From Pedobacter psychroterrae (GTDB lineage Bacteria > Bacteroidota > Bacteroidia > Sphingobacteriales > Sphingobacteriaceae), in assembly GCF_004331695.1 (NCBI RefSeq), contig NZ_SJSL01000004.1:62001-126000 (forward strand): DNA of 64,000 bases, read 5' to 3'. Shown piece after piece: positions 36,101 to 44,274 of the stretch (position 1 is the first letter of the stretch; each line of letters starts with the position of its first letter). The translations under genes and the position numbers were made by a program. The notes beneath the pieces were generated by a model that was not told the DNA's origin, searched no databases, and worked only from the letters and a program-made list of their open reading frames with translations.

Positions 36101-36985
36101 CTATGTCCCCAAACTACATCTGATCATCCGGTCCTTTCCCTGCATATCTTTTCTTAACACTATATTAATAAATGATTTATCAACCAGCATTTGCATGGTT
36201 TCTTTACCCATGTGCTCATTGATCTCAAAGAATAGCAAACCCCCGGAAGTCAAATTACTCATCGCAAAATCCGCAATCGCTTCATAAAACACAAGAGGTC
36301 TTTCCTTAGCTACAAAGAGCGCCAGATGAGGTTCATGGTCCAGTACATTCTGGTGCATCTGCTCCTTTTCTTCAGGGGTGATATAAGGCGGATTACTCAC
36401 AATCACATCATACTTTCCATCTGGATTTAGCTCCAAATTATTATCCAAAATATCGCCCTGCACAAACGTTACCCCTACACTGTTCAGTAAGGCATTCATT
36501 TTCGCGGCCTCTATAGCTTCAGAAGAAACATCCAGACCAGTCACCCTAGATCCTGAGATTTTTCGAGCTAAAGTTACTGCTATACAACCACTTCCGGTTC
36601 CTATATCAAAAATCGATAACTTATCTTTTGATGGCGCCAAACCTCCTGCTGACCTTACCATACAACTTTCAATCACCCACTCTACCAATTCTTCTGTCTC
36701 AGGTCTGGGTATCAATACCGCGGGATTTACCTTAAACTTCAAGCCATAAAACGATGCTTCTCCAATCACATACTGTACAGGCTTACCTGTTTTAAGTTCA
36801 CCCAAATAACCCCACATAGCAAATTCATCCTGCATCTCAGTACTGATCCCTTTCAAAGACAGCTGCCGATTATTAAAGCCCGTAACATGCTCCACCAGCA
36901 GGTTAAAAATCGCTGCTATTTCCTCCACTTCGTAAATACCCGACAGTTCTTCTTTAAACTGGACCAGCAACTCCTTTAAATTCAT
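36101..36985 (-). CDS. prmC: Peptide chain release factor N5-glutamine methyltransferase
   Basis: Methylates the glutamine of the GGQ motif in release factors RF1 and RF2. The roughly 294-residue enzyme has a helical N-terminal domain that recognises the release factor (to about residue 90). A Rossmann SAM-binding domain follows with FDIGTGSGCIAVTLARK and the catalytic VSNPPYITPEE motif. The frame runs on to 37138 upstream, but those 51 extra residues would overlap the divergent ribD gene. The ATG at 36985 is supported by a -7 element (36999 down to 36992) that ends six bases before it. It shares a palindromic control region with ribD. Confidence 0.94.
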   Translation of the reverse strand: MNLKELLVQFKEELSGIYEVEEIAAIFNLLVEHVTGFNNRQLSLKGISTEMQDEFAMWGYLGELKTGKPVQYVIGEASFYGLKFKVNPAVLIPRPETEELVEWVIESCMVRSAGGLAPSKDKLSIFDIGTGSGCIAVTLARKISGSRVTGLDVSSEAIEAAKMNALLNSVGVTFVQGDILDNNLELNPDGKYDVIVSNPPYITPEEKEQMHQNVLDHEPHLALFVAKERPLVFYEAIADFAMSNLTSGGLLFFEINEHMGKETMQMLVDKSFINIVLRKDMQGKDRMIRCSLGT

Positions 36986-36990
36986 ACCCT

Positions 36991-37029
36991 GCAAAAGTAA
37001 GGAAATAGAACAATATACCTTACTTTTGC
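36991..37029. promoter_or_regulatory. Palindromic divergent promoter of prmC and ribD
   Basis: GCAAAAGTAAGG (36991-37002) and CCTTACTTTTGC (37018-37029) are exact reverse complements separated by 15 AT-rich bases. Each arm contains TACTTTTG, a perfect TAnnTTTG element pointing outward, six bases before the start codon of prmC (minus strand) or ribD (plus strand). The arrangement gives two near-leaderless promoters in mirror image and may also be a dimer-binding operator. Confidence 0.6.
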
Positions 37030-37034
37030 TTACC

Positions 37035-38090
37035 ATGACAGATGAGATTTGTATGCAAAGATGCCTCGAACTGGCTAGCCTTGGTATGGGTAGCGTTAGC
37101 CCAAATCCCATGGTAGGCTGTGTCATTGTACACAACAAAAAGATAATTGGCGAGGGTTATCACAAGAAATTCGGTGAGGCCCATGCAGAAGTAAATGCCA
37201 TAAATGCAGTCCTGAAGCAATATGATGAAGCAGCAGAAGCCATGCTGGCCAATGCTACTGCCTACGTAAGTCTCGAACCCTGTGCACACTTCGGAAAAAC
37301 CCCTCCCTGTGCAGATCTGCTGATCAGATACAGAATTAAAAAGGTGGTCATAGGCAATACTGACCCCTTTGCTGATGTCAATGGCAAAGGAATAGAGAAA
37401 CTGAAGAATGCAGGTATAGAAGTTGTGTCGGGTGTACTCGAATCCCAATGCAGCTACCTCAATAGACGCTTCTTCACACGTATCAAGCAGCAAAGACCCT
37501 ATATCATCCTCAAATGGGCCACTACCGCAAATGGCTTTTTTGCACCTAGAAACATTGTGCAACAATGGATCAGCGGACCATTGTCCAAAAAGCTGGTTCA
37601 TAAATGGCGTACGGAAGAAGATGCCATTCTGATAGGGAAGCAAACAGCACTGGCCGACAATCCGCAGTTAAGCTCCAGAGAATGGCGGGGCAAAAACCCT
37701 ATTAGGATATTGATAGACCGAGATCTGCAGGTCCCCGTGTCCAATCACGTTTACAATAAAGAAGCCAAAACAATCATCCTCAACGAAGTAAAAACTGAAG
37801 TACAGGACAATATTCATTTCATCCAAATGGAGGATATGCAATATTACCTGCCGCAGAAGATTGCCTTTCAGCTTTACCTGATGGACATCCAGTCGGTTAT
37901 TATTGAAGGAGGTGCCAACATCCTCAACCAGTTTATTAAAGCTGGTCTCTGGGATGAAGCCCGGGTCTTCACGTCCGCATCCTCCTGGAATGAAGGAATT
38001 GCATCCCCAGTTATCAATGGCCTCATTACCGATCAGTACCGCATCGAACAGGATAACCTCACCATTTATCGAAATAATACCAGCACATGA
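37035..38090 (+). CDS. ribD: Bifunctional riboflavin biosynthesis deaminase/reductase
   Basis: Catalyses two consecutive steps to riboflavin: deamination of the pyrimidine intermediate, then reduction of its ribosyl side chain. The 351-residue protein has a zinc deaminase domain first (residues about 1-140, with GEAHAEVNAI and the SLEPCAHFGKTPPCADLL zinc ligands). A reductase domain follows (about 145-350, with ILKWATTANG and VIIEGGANILNQF). The TTG at 37026 is less likely than the ATG at 37035, which follows a -7 element by six bases. There is no FMN riboswitch, as the leader is far too short. The stop overlaps the next gene by four bases. Confidence 0.94.
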   Translation: MTDEICMQRCLELASLGMGSVSPNPMVGCVIVHNKKIIGEGYHKKFGEAHAEVNAINAVLKQYDEAAEAMLANATAYVSLEPCAHFGKTPPCADLLIRYRIKKVVIGNTDPFADVNGKGIEKLKNAGIEVVSGVLESQCSYLNRRFFTRIKQQRPYIILKWATTANGFFAPRNIVQQWISGPLSKKLVHKWRTEEDAILIGKQTALADNPQLSSREWRGKNPIRILIDRDLQVPVSNHVYNKEAKTIILNEVKTEVQDNIHFIQMEDMQYYLPQKIAFQLYLMDIQSVIIEGGANILNQFIKAGLWDEARVFTSASSWNEGIASPVINGLITDQYRIEQDNLTIYRNNTST

Positions 38091-38953
38091 TCTATCTCAT
38101 CATCAGCATTTGCTGTAGTGTTATCGTAGCAGTTTTACTTAAACTGGCCAAAAGATACAAGATTGACATTCCCCAAGCTGTAACATGGAACTATTTGTTT
38201 GCTATAGGATTAAGCTGGTTTTTCTTCAAGCCTGCTTTAACTCAGCTTAGCCAACACACGCTCGATCCACTATATCTTTCATTGGGCATATTGCTGCCTG
38301 TCATATTCTGGTTCCTCGCCCGTTCGGTCAGGCATATTGGCATTGCCAAAACAGATATAGCACAGCGCCTATCGCTCATTATACCGCTTCTGGCTTCATA
38401 TTTCTTGTTTGGGGAACAATTCAGCACCTTGAAAATAACCGGACTCATCATAGGCTTTCTAGCGATATTCTTTACTTTGTACCGTAAATCAGGATCAGGG
38501 CGGCAATCTGCAGCATGGATTTATCCCATAATCGTATTTGCAGGCTTCGGCCTGATAGACACCCTGTTCAAAAAAGTAGCACAGGTCAAAGACATACCCT
38601 ATACCAGTTCCCTCATCATCATATTTGCCATAGCATTCCTGATTTCGCTCGCATTCATGCTATTTAAATACCTGGCTAATAAGCGAAAACCCGAACTGGT
38701 CAATTTTATATGCGGATGTATTTTAGGCTTTTTCAATTTCTCTAACATATTATTTTACCTCAAAGCACATGCTGCAATGTCCGACAATCCATCAGTAGTA
38801 TTTGCGGCCACGAACATGGGTGTCATCATTCTGGGCAGCCTGATCGGTATATTGGCCTTTAAAGAAAAGCTTAACAGAATAAACTATTATGGGCTATCCC
38901 TCGCCCTGGCAGCCATTATTTGTATTACTATTTCCAGAATTTACAGCATTTAA
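38087..38953 (+). CDS. DMT (EamA-like) family permease
   Basis: A 288-residue integral membrane protein with about ten hydrophobic helices arranged as two five-helix halves, the drug/metabolite transporter plan. Landmarks are ARSVRHIGIAKTDIAQRLSLIIPLLASYFLFGEQ at the end of the first half and MSDNPSVVFAATNMGVIILGSLIGILAFKEKLN at the end of the second, each with the family's conserved Glu. The transported compound is unknown. Coupling to ribD (overlap ATGA) makes a flavin or flavin-precursor transport role conceivable, but I have no direct evidence. The next gene follows after 4 bp. Confidence 0.82.
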   Translation: MIYLIISICCSVIVAVLLKLAKRYKIDIPQAVTWNYLFAIGLSWFFFKPALTQLSQHTLDPLYLSLGILLPVIFWFLARSVRHIGIAKTDIAQRLSLIIPLLASYFLFGEQFSTLKITGLIIGFLAIFFTLYRKSGSGRQSAAWIYPIIVFAGFGLIDTLFKKVAQVKDIPYTSSLIIIFAIAFLISLAFMLFKYLANKRKPELVNFICGCILGFFNFSNILFYLKAHAAMSDNPSVVFAATNMGVIILGSLIGILAFKEKLNRINYYGLSLALAAIICITISRIYSI

Positions 38954-38957
38954 TATT

Positions 38958-39572
38958 ATGCTGTTCAACGATACTTACAAAACCATATCTGCCCCATCAT
39001 CCGGACTTTTCAAAGACAAAGGCAGCAAATTTATCGCCTTTGCTTACCCCATTTCCTCTGACGAAGAAGTAAAAAGTATCGTTCAAAAACTGCGTACAGC
39101 ACATACGAAAGCTCGACATTTCTGCTGGGCCCTAAGGATAAGCCCAGACAGGAGCCTCTTCAGGATTCAGGACGACGGAGAGCCTTCAGGCACAGCCGGA
39201 AGACCCATTCTAAATGCCATGCTTTCTGCTGATGTTACCAATCTCCTGATCGTGGTCGTACGATATTTTGGTGGCACATTACTTGGCGTACCTGGTTTAC
39301 TTAACGCCTATAAATCAGCTGCTGTTGATGCACTTAAAGAAGCATCCATTATAGAAAAAACCATAAACGACATTTATAAAGCTGAGTTTGATTACCTCTC
39401 CATGAATGATGTAATGAGGCTAATCAAAGAAGAGCAACTAACGATTCTGGAACAAAACTTTGACAATACTTGCAGCATTAAACTGGAGATCAGAAAGGCC
39501 CAGTTAAATACTGTTCTCGGTAAACTGGACAAAATCGATGGCATTAAGATCAAATATCTCTGCACCATTTAA
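38958..39572 (+). CDS. YigZ/IMPACT (UPF0029) family protein
   Basis: A roughly 204-residue protein of the YigZ/IMPACT family. The N-terminal domain has the strongly conserved KGSKFIAFAYPIS and ARHFCWALRI, followed by QDDGEPSGTAGRPIL and the LIVVVRYFGGTLLGVPGLLNAYKSAA block. A smaller ferredoxin-like C-terminal domain follows. Eukaryotic IMPACT regulates the kinase GCN2, while the bacterial proteins may bind nucleic acids or ribosomal factors, without a firm function. The frame extends upstream into the permease gene, but the ATG at 38958 gives the right family start. It is probably the last gene of the ribD transcript. Confidence 0.9.
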   Translation: MLFNDTYKTISAPSSGLFKDKGSKFIAFAYPISSDEEVKSIVQKLRTAHTKARHFCWALRISPDRSLFRIQDDGEPSGTAGRPILNAMLSADVTNLLIVVVRYFGGTLLGVPGLLNAYKSAAVDALKEASIIEKTINDIYKAEFDYLSMNDVMRLIKEEQLTILEQNFDNTCSIKLEIRKAQLNTVLGKLDKIDGIKIKYLCTI

Positions 39573-39811
39573 ACCCTGATTCCCTCCAGCTTCTTCCATC
39601 CGTCCTTTTTATTTATCTACTTCCCTACTCCAGCTCGATATTTTTCCCTGTTCTTGCTCAATTTCTCCCTGCTCTTAATCCTCCAACAATGTACCACCAC
39701 GCCACAACCTTGTTTTCTGTCATTTTAGCTCAACATCTTTAGGTTTTTAAAATATTCCTAAACAAAAATTGTCCTTCAATGTTGACTATATAGACATTAA
39801 ACGACAATCAC

Positions 39812-40129
39812 ATGTTCCAAAAGATAAAAGACAACATAGCAGTAAACTTGGTCACATCCTTCCTGGGTGCCTATGAAACAAACGAAATACAACCCGCAAA
39901 AAGATTCCTTTCTATAGTGGCAAGCATATACATCATCCAAAGTGGTATCAAAGACCTATCCAAACACCCTATCTATTCCGCACAAAAATTGCTTTTAGCA
40001 GGTGCCCTCATTTACAGTGCTGCCATCGACCTCAACAAAAGGATCATCAAAAAGCCAAAAGAAACAGACATTAGAAGGAATCAAATACAAGGCAATGACC
40101 CCAACAGTCAAGTGCCTGCTTTTGTTTAA
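39812..40129 (+). CDS. Hypothetical small protein with two hydrophobic segments
   Basis: A 105-residue protein that I do not recognise. It has a short amphipathic start (MFQKIKDNIAVNLVTSFLGAY), then two moderately hydrophobic segments: FLSIVASIYIIQSGIKDL (about 32-49) and LLLAGALIYSAAIDL (about 60-74). A polar basic tail follows (KRIIKKPKETDIRRNQ). The layout faintly recalls small DUF2892-type inner membrane proteins, but this is not a firm match. It stands alone, 239 bp downstream of the YigZ gene, in a pyrimidine-rich intergenic stretch with TTTAGG/CCTAAA arms just upstream, and is followed by the palindromic repeat at 40206. Confidence 0.6.
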   Translation: MFQKIKDNIAVNLVTSFLGAYETNEIQPAKRFLSIVASIYIIQSGIKDLSKHPIYSAQKLLLAGALIYSAAIDLNKRIIKKPKETDIRRNQIQGNDPNSQVPAFV

Positions 40130-40205
40130 TAGTAGTTATTTAATAGGCATATAGCTAAACTATGCATTTCCTACTTTCCCTTAGTTTATGCATCTACTTC
40201 CCTTA

Positions 40206-40290
40206 AAATTAAGTGTCTTTTGAGGGCATAGGAACTATTTGCGCTTTTTCAGCGCAACTGGTTCCAGCCCGATAAAAGATCACTGAATTT
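40206..40290. repeat. Palindromic repeat element, copy 1 (downstream of the GH92 gene)
   Basis: An 85-bp near-perfect palindrome. From outside in, the stems are AATT and AGTG with CACT, CTTTT with AAAAG, GGGC with GCCC, GGAAC with GTTCC, and TTGCGCT with AGCGCAA around a 5-nt loop, each pair separated by small internal loops. It abuts the stop codon of the GH92 gene (minus strand), so it may act in 3'-end formation. A second copy lies at 42838. Confidence 0.8.
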
Positions 40291-42632
40291 TACCTCTTAT
40301 TACGCATATAAAAACTTAGCTTCCCCCCGTTCACAATATCCGAATGCTTAATCGTATGGCCTGTCACCGTCTTCCCATTCAGCAACACCTTCGATACATA
40401 CACATTCTTATCACTCTGGTTAACAGCCTCTACCGTAAACGTCTTACCATTCTCCAGCGAAAGCACCGCCGACTTAACCGAAGGACTTCCTAAAGAATAC
40501 TCATCCGATCCCGGCGAAACCGGATAAAATCCTAACGAAGAAAACATATACCAGGCGCTCATCTGTCCGCAATCATCATTTCCGCCCAGCCCGTCCGGTG
40601 TAGACTTATACTGCATCTTCAGGATCATCCTTACCTTCTCCTGCGTTTTCCAGGGCTGCCCTATCCAGTTGTACAAGTACACCACATGGTGTGCCGGCTC
40701 ATTTCCGTGCACATAGCCTCCAATGATCCCCTCACGGGTAATATCCTCTGTATCAGCAAAAAACTCATCAGGCAAATGCATAGAAAACAACGAATCCAGC
40801 CTCGAAGCGACCTTCTTAGCACCCCCCATCGCAGCAATCATTCCAGTTGGATCATGCGGCACAAAGAAACTATAATTCCAGGTATTGCCTTCTATAAAGC
40901 CCTGACCGTGTGTACTCAACGCATCAAACTCCTTCTTAAAAGTACCATCTGCTAGTTTAGGCCTCATAAAGCCGATCGACTTATCAAAATTATTTACCCA
41001 ATTACCAGATCTTTTAATAAACTCATCGTAAATTGACTGTTTACCTAATTTTTTGGCGATCTGAGCAATACACCAATCATCATACGCATATTCCAATGTA
41101 TTCGAAACAGACGTTCCGCTTTTCTCTGCCGAAATGTATCCTTTATCGATATATTCGCCTATCCCCTCGTATGAACGATGATTTGCAGTTTCCACACAAG
41201 CAGCCAAAGCAGCCTCCGCATCGCCATTGTACACCCCTTTAATGATCGCATCAGCCACTACAGACACACTGTGATAGCCGCTCATGCACCAGTTTTCATT
41301 GGCATAGTGCGACCAGATCGGTAGCATTTTCAAAGAATTCTGTTGATAATGCGCCATCATTGACCTCACCATATCATTGTTCTTAGATGGCTGCATGATG
41401 TTAAAGAACGGGTGCAAAGACCTGTAAGTATCCCACAAAGAGAATGTAGTATAGTTGGTAAACCCATCTGCCTTATGCACACCCTGATCCAGGCCCTTGT
41501 ACTGCCCATTTACATCACTGTAATTGGTCGGATTGATAAATGCATGGTACATAGCGGTATAAAAATTAACCTTATCATCTTCAGAAGCCGAAATCTTGAT
41601 CTTGCTCAGTTCTTTTTCCCAATCCGACTGAGCCTGCTGCTTCACCTTATCAAAATCCCATCCCGGCACTTCGGTACGCATATTTTCCAAGGCATTCTCT
41701 TGGCTTACAGGCGACAAAGCAAACTTCAGCCCTATCTTTTCCGAAGCTTCCGTATCAAAATCAAAGTACATCCTGATTTTCTTGCCTGCTATCTCAGGAT
41801 GGTTCTTAGTCTGGTCAAACTTCCTCCAGAATCCCCTATAAACTTGTGCCTTCTCAAAATTCTTCTGACCATAACTCTTAAAAGGCTTTGAAAACGACAT
41901 GGCAAAATAAACCGTGCGCGTACGTGCCCAACCATTAGTCTGACGATAGCCCGTCACCAATGTATCATTCACCACCCTCACATACGTCCACACCGTCTTG
42001 TCGTCATAATTATACATTCCTGCCATCAGATCCAGAATAATGTGCGACTGATCAGACTTTGGGAAAGTATACTGGTGCACGCCCACTCTTTTCGTTGCAG
42101 TCATTTCGGCCATGATCTTATCGTCATCCAGTTTCACTTTATAATAACCCGCTTCCACCACCTCATTCTCATGAGAGAACGCAGAGCGAAAGCCAGATTT
42201 AGGATTATCAGCCGTACCTGGGTTCATCTGCAACGCACCTTGCGTAGGCATAACTAGGAAATCGCCCAGATCAGAATGCCCTGTACCGCTAAAATGCGTG
42301 TGACTAAATCCTACTATCGTTTTATCCTCATACTTATACCCTGCACAGTATTTATACACATCACCATTATATTTCCCATTTATTTCATACGAAAGCGTAT
42401 CTGTATCAGGGCTCAGTTGCACCGCGCCAAAAGGCACCGTAGCACCCGGAAAAGTATGCCCCATTTTCTGAGTACCAATGATCGGCTTTACATACTTAAC
42501 CAGATTCTCTGCTTCCTTGCTTTTCCCGGTTATAAGTCTGGGCTTCATCGGTTTCTCCTGCGCTGATACCTTTATCATGCCCCCTATCAACCCGGCCATC
42601 GCCAATAAACCACCTGTTAAAAGTCTTTTCAT
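40290..42632 (-). CDS. GH92 family exo-alpha-mannosidase
   Basis: A 780-residue exported glycoside hydrolase of family 92, Ca2+-dependent inverting alpha-mannosidases that trim mannose from N-glycans or yeast mannan. The signal peptide ends near residue 24 (GMIKVSAQE). The N-terminal beta-sandwich begins YVKPIIGTQKMGHTFPGATVPFGAVQLSPDTD, the standard GH92 opening. The catalytic (alpha/alpha)6 part includes FSLWDTYRSLHPFF, HGQGFIEGNTWNYSFFVPHD and GNDDCGQMSAWYMFSSLGFYPVSPGS, which holds the catalytic acidic residues. No susC/susD pair is nearby, so it is not inside a classic utilisation locus. It is flanked by two copies of a palindromic repeat. Its linkage specificity is not readable. Confidence 0.93.
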   Translation of the reverse strand: MKRLLTGGLLAMAGLIGGMIKVSAQEKPMKPRLITGKSKEAENLVKYVKPIIGTQKMGHTFPGATVPFGAVQLSPDTDTLSYEINGKYNGDVYKYCAGYKYEDKTIVGFSHTHFSGTGHSDLGDFLVMPTQGALQMNPGTADNPKSGFRSAFSHENEVVEAGYYKVKLDDDKIMAEMTATKRVGVHQYTFPKSDQSHIILDLMAGMYNYDDKTVWTYVRVVNDTLVTGYRQTNGWARTRTVYFAMSFSKPFKSYGQKNFEKAQVYRGFWRKFDQTKNHPEIAGKKIRMYFDFDTEASEKIGLKFALSPVSQENALENMRTEVPGWDFDKVKQQAQSDWEKELSKIKISASEDDKVNFYTAMYHAFINPTNYSDVNGQYKGLDQGVHKADGFTNYTTFSLWDTYRSLHPFFNIMQPSKNNDMVRSMMAHYQQNSLKMLPIWSHYANENWCMSGYHSVSVVADAIIKGVYNGDAEAALAACVETANHRSYEGIGEYIDKGYISAEKSGTSVSNTLEYAYDDWCIAQIAKKLGKQSIYDEFIKRSGNWVNNFDKSIGFMRPKLADGTFKKEFDALSTHGQGFIEGNTWNYSFFVPHDPTGMIAAMGGAKKVASRLDSLFSMHLPDEFFADTEDITREGIIGGYVHGNEPAHHVVYLYNWIGQPWKTQEKVRMILKMQYKSTPDGLGGNDDCGQMSAWYMFSSLGFYPVSPGSDEYSLGSPSVKSAVLSLENGKTFTVEAVNQSDKNVYVSKVLLNGKTVTGHTIKHSDIVNGGKLSFYMRNKR

Positions 42633-42837
42633 AATCTTTATTTCTGCGTGTAAATTACAAGAGCCTAAGATATTAAAAAATCAACAATACCAGCCTTATT
42701 CTATTTGCTAATACGTTTGACTAGATGCAATGATTTTAATATTTTGCAGCCTCTTTTACCCTTGTTATCGATCTGCCTTTCACCTTATAATTTCATTTTA
42801 GCCTTTCACCTCGCGTCCTTCCCACCCTGTGTCACTT
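42633..42837. other. Left part of the GH92-mnmA divergent intergenic region
   Basis: About 205 AT-rich bases upstream of the GH92 gene. No coding frame, tRNA or clear promoter was found. GH92 expression signals must lie here, but no exact TAnnTTTG element is visible on the minus strand. Confidence 0.5.
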
Positions 42838-42924
42838 AAAATTCAGTGTCTTTAAGAGGGCATAGGAACTATTTGCGCTTCTTCAGCGCAACTGGTTCCA
42901 GCCCGAAAAAAGATCACTTAATTT
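42838..42924. repeat. Palindromic repeat element, copy 2 (upstream of mnmA)
   Basis: An 87-bp second copy of the palindrome at 40206, in the same orientation, differing at about six positions. The central 50 bases are almost identical; one change is in the hairpin loop (T to C). At the outer arms the A/G mismatch of copy 1 is replaced by C/T, as if the arms were exchanged. It ends three bases before the mnmA -7 element and so covers the -33 region. Confidence 0.8.
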
Positions 42925-42927
42925 CCT

Positions 42928-42935
42928 TACTTTTG
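42928..42935 (+). promoter_or_regulatory. -7 promoter element of mnmA
   Basis: TACTTTTG matches TAnnTTTG. The wider string CCTTACTTTTG (42925-42935) also occurs in the ribD promoter (37018-37028). No TTG -33 is present because the palindromic repeat fills that place. The predicted leader is about 48 nt. Confidence 0.45.
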
Positions 42936-42986
42936 TCCTTATATAACTAATCACCGGGCCTTGAACCCGCGGCAGTATTAAAACAT

Positions 42987-44078
42987 ATGAGTAAAAAAGG
43001 AAGAATCCTGGTAGCCATGAGTGGCGGGGTAGACAGTTCAGTAGCAGCAGTAATGCTCCACGAACAAGGGTATGAAGTAATTGGCCTTACCATGAAGACA
43101 TGGGACTACGCCACATCCGGCAGTAGCAGCAAAGAAACCGGCTGCTGTAGTCTAGACAGCATCAACGATGCCCGCACACTAGCCGTAAATTATGGCTTTC
43201 CACATTATATATTAGATATCAGAGACGAATTTGGTGACTTCGTGATCGACAATTTCGTCGACGAATACCTGGCAGGGCGCACACCAAACCCATGCGTGCT
43301 TTGCAACACCCACATCAAGTGGGAAGCATTGTTAAAACGTGCCAACAAACTGGACTGCGAGTTTATCGCAACAGGGCACTATGCCAACATCCGTCAGCAA
43401 GACAGTGGCAGATACGTCATTTCTAAGGGTCACGACGAAAATAAAGATCAGTCATACGTACTTTGGGGCGTATCACAAGAAAACCTTGCGCGCACGCAAT
43501 TCCCGCTGGGCTCCTTTGCCAAATCAGAAATCAGACAGATGGCCCTCGACATGGGACAGGAAGAACTGGCCAAGAAAAGTGAAAGCTATGAGATCTGTTT
43601 TGTGCCTGACAATGACTATCGTGCCTTCCTAAAGCACAAAGTAGAAGACCTCGAAGACCGCGTAGCAGGTGGCAATTTCATCAATAAAGACGGGATGATC
43701 ATCGGTCAGCATAAAGGCTATCCTTTTTACACAATCGGACAACGTAAAGGACTGGGCCTAGCATTTGGCGAACCCATGTTTGTCACCCAGATCCTGCCCG
43801 AAAGCAATACCGTAGTACTGGGCCGTGCCGACGAACTGGAAAGAAAAGAAGCCATGGTACGCAACCTCAACCTGGTAAAATACGAAAGCATCCATGAACC
43901 TATGGACAACGTAATCACCAAGATCAGGTATAAAGATGCGGGCATGTTAAGTACAATCGTGCAGGAAAAAGACAAAATGCGTGTAGTATTTGACCACAAC
44001 GTATCCGCTATCGCACCCGGACAGTCGGCCGTTTTCTACGAAGGAAATGACCTCCTAGGCGGTGGCTTCTTAATCTAA
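42987..44078 (+). CDS. mnmA: tRNA-specific 2-thiouridylase
   Basis: Adds sulfur to uridine 34 of the tRNAs for Lys, Glu and Gln, improving decoding. The 363-residue enzyme has the PP-loop ATP-binding motif AMSGGVDSSVAAV (near residues 9-21). The catalytic cysteine pair lies in PNPCVLCNTHIKW and SYEICFVPDNDYRAF, and the tRNA-binding and C-terminal beta-barrel part begins near FYTIGQRKGLGLAFGEP. An extra GCCSLDSINDA segment is normal for bacterial MnmA. Its promoter sits at the edge of a palindromic repeat. It converges on the metallophosphatase gene across a 196-bp gap holding a large hairpin. Confidence 0.95.
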   Translation: MSKKGRILVAMSGGVDSSVAAVMLHEQGYEVIGLTMKTWDYATSGSSSKETGCCSLDSINDARTLAVNYGFPHYILDIRDEFGDFVIDNFVDEYLAGRTPNPCVLCNTHIKWEALLKRANKLDCEFIATGHYANIRQQDSGRYVISKGHDENKDQSYVLWGVSQENLARTQFPLGSFAKSEIRQMALDMGQEELAKKSESYEICFVPDNDYRAFLKHKVEDLEDRVAGGNFINKDGMIIGQHKGYPFYTIGQRKGLGLAFGEPMFVTQILPESNTVVLGRADELERKEAMVRNLNLVKYESIHEPMDNVITKIRYKDAGMLSTIVQEKDKMRVVFDHNVSAIAPGQSAVFYEGNDLLGGGFLI

Positions 44079-44172
44079 GGATTTGTACATCGCCACTGCA
44101 TAAAAATAAAATCAGTTGCTGTAAAAAATAAAGTAAGTGTGAGTAGTAGAGATGCCTGACTAGCCCGCCAGC

Positions 44173-44263
44173 GGTAAAATCAGGTGGTCTTAGAGCAGAC
44201 CTAAGCGCCCATGTTGCGAAGCTTCAGGGAATGCAGGCTGCGAAAAGACTTCCTGATTTTACC
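44173..44263. repeat. 91-bp stem-loop element between convergent genes
   Basis: GGTAAAATCAGG (44173-44184) pairs exactly with CCTGATTTTACC (44252-44263). After a 2x2 internal loop the stem continues GTCTT with AAGAC. The enclosed ~50 bases hold further small hairpins, such as GGTCT with AGACC. CCTGA at 44155-44159 could pair alternatively with the TCAGG of the left arm. It may act as a bidirectional terminator or be a dispersed repeat. Confidence 0.6.
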
Positions 44264-44274
44264 CTATAAAACCA

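Noticed and set aside
36986..37034. FMN riboswitch upstream of ribD
   Set aside because: The gap to prmC is under 50 bp and fully accounted for by the palindromic promoter.
36986..37138. 51-residue N-terminal extension of PrmC
   Set aside because: It would cross the divergent promoter and the ribD start, and matches no part of the PrmC family.
39600..39700. Short C/T-rich tandem repeats as a CRISPR or VNTR
   Set aside because: The repeats are imperfect, few and without regular spacing.
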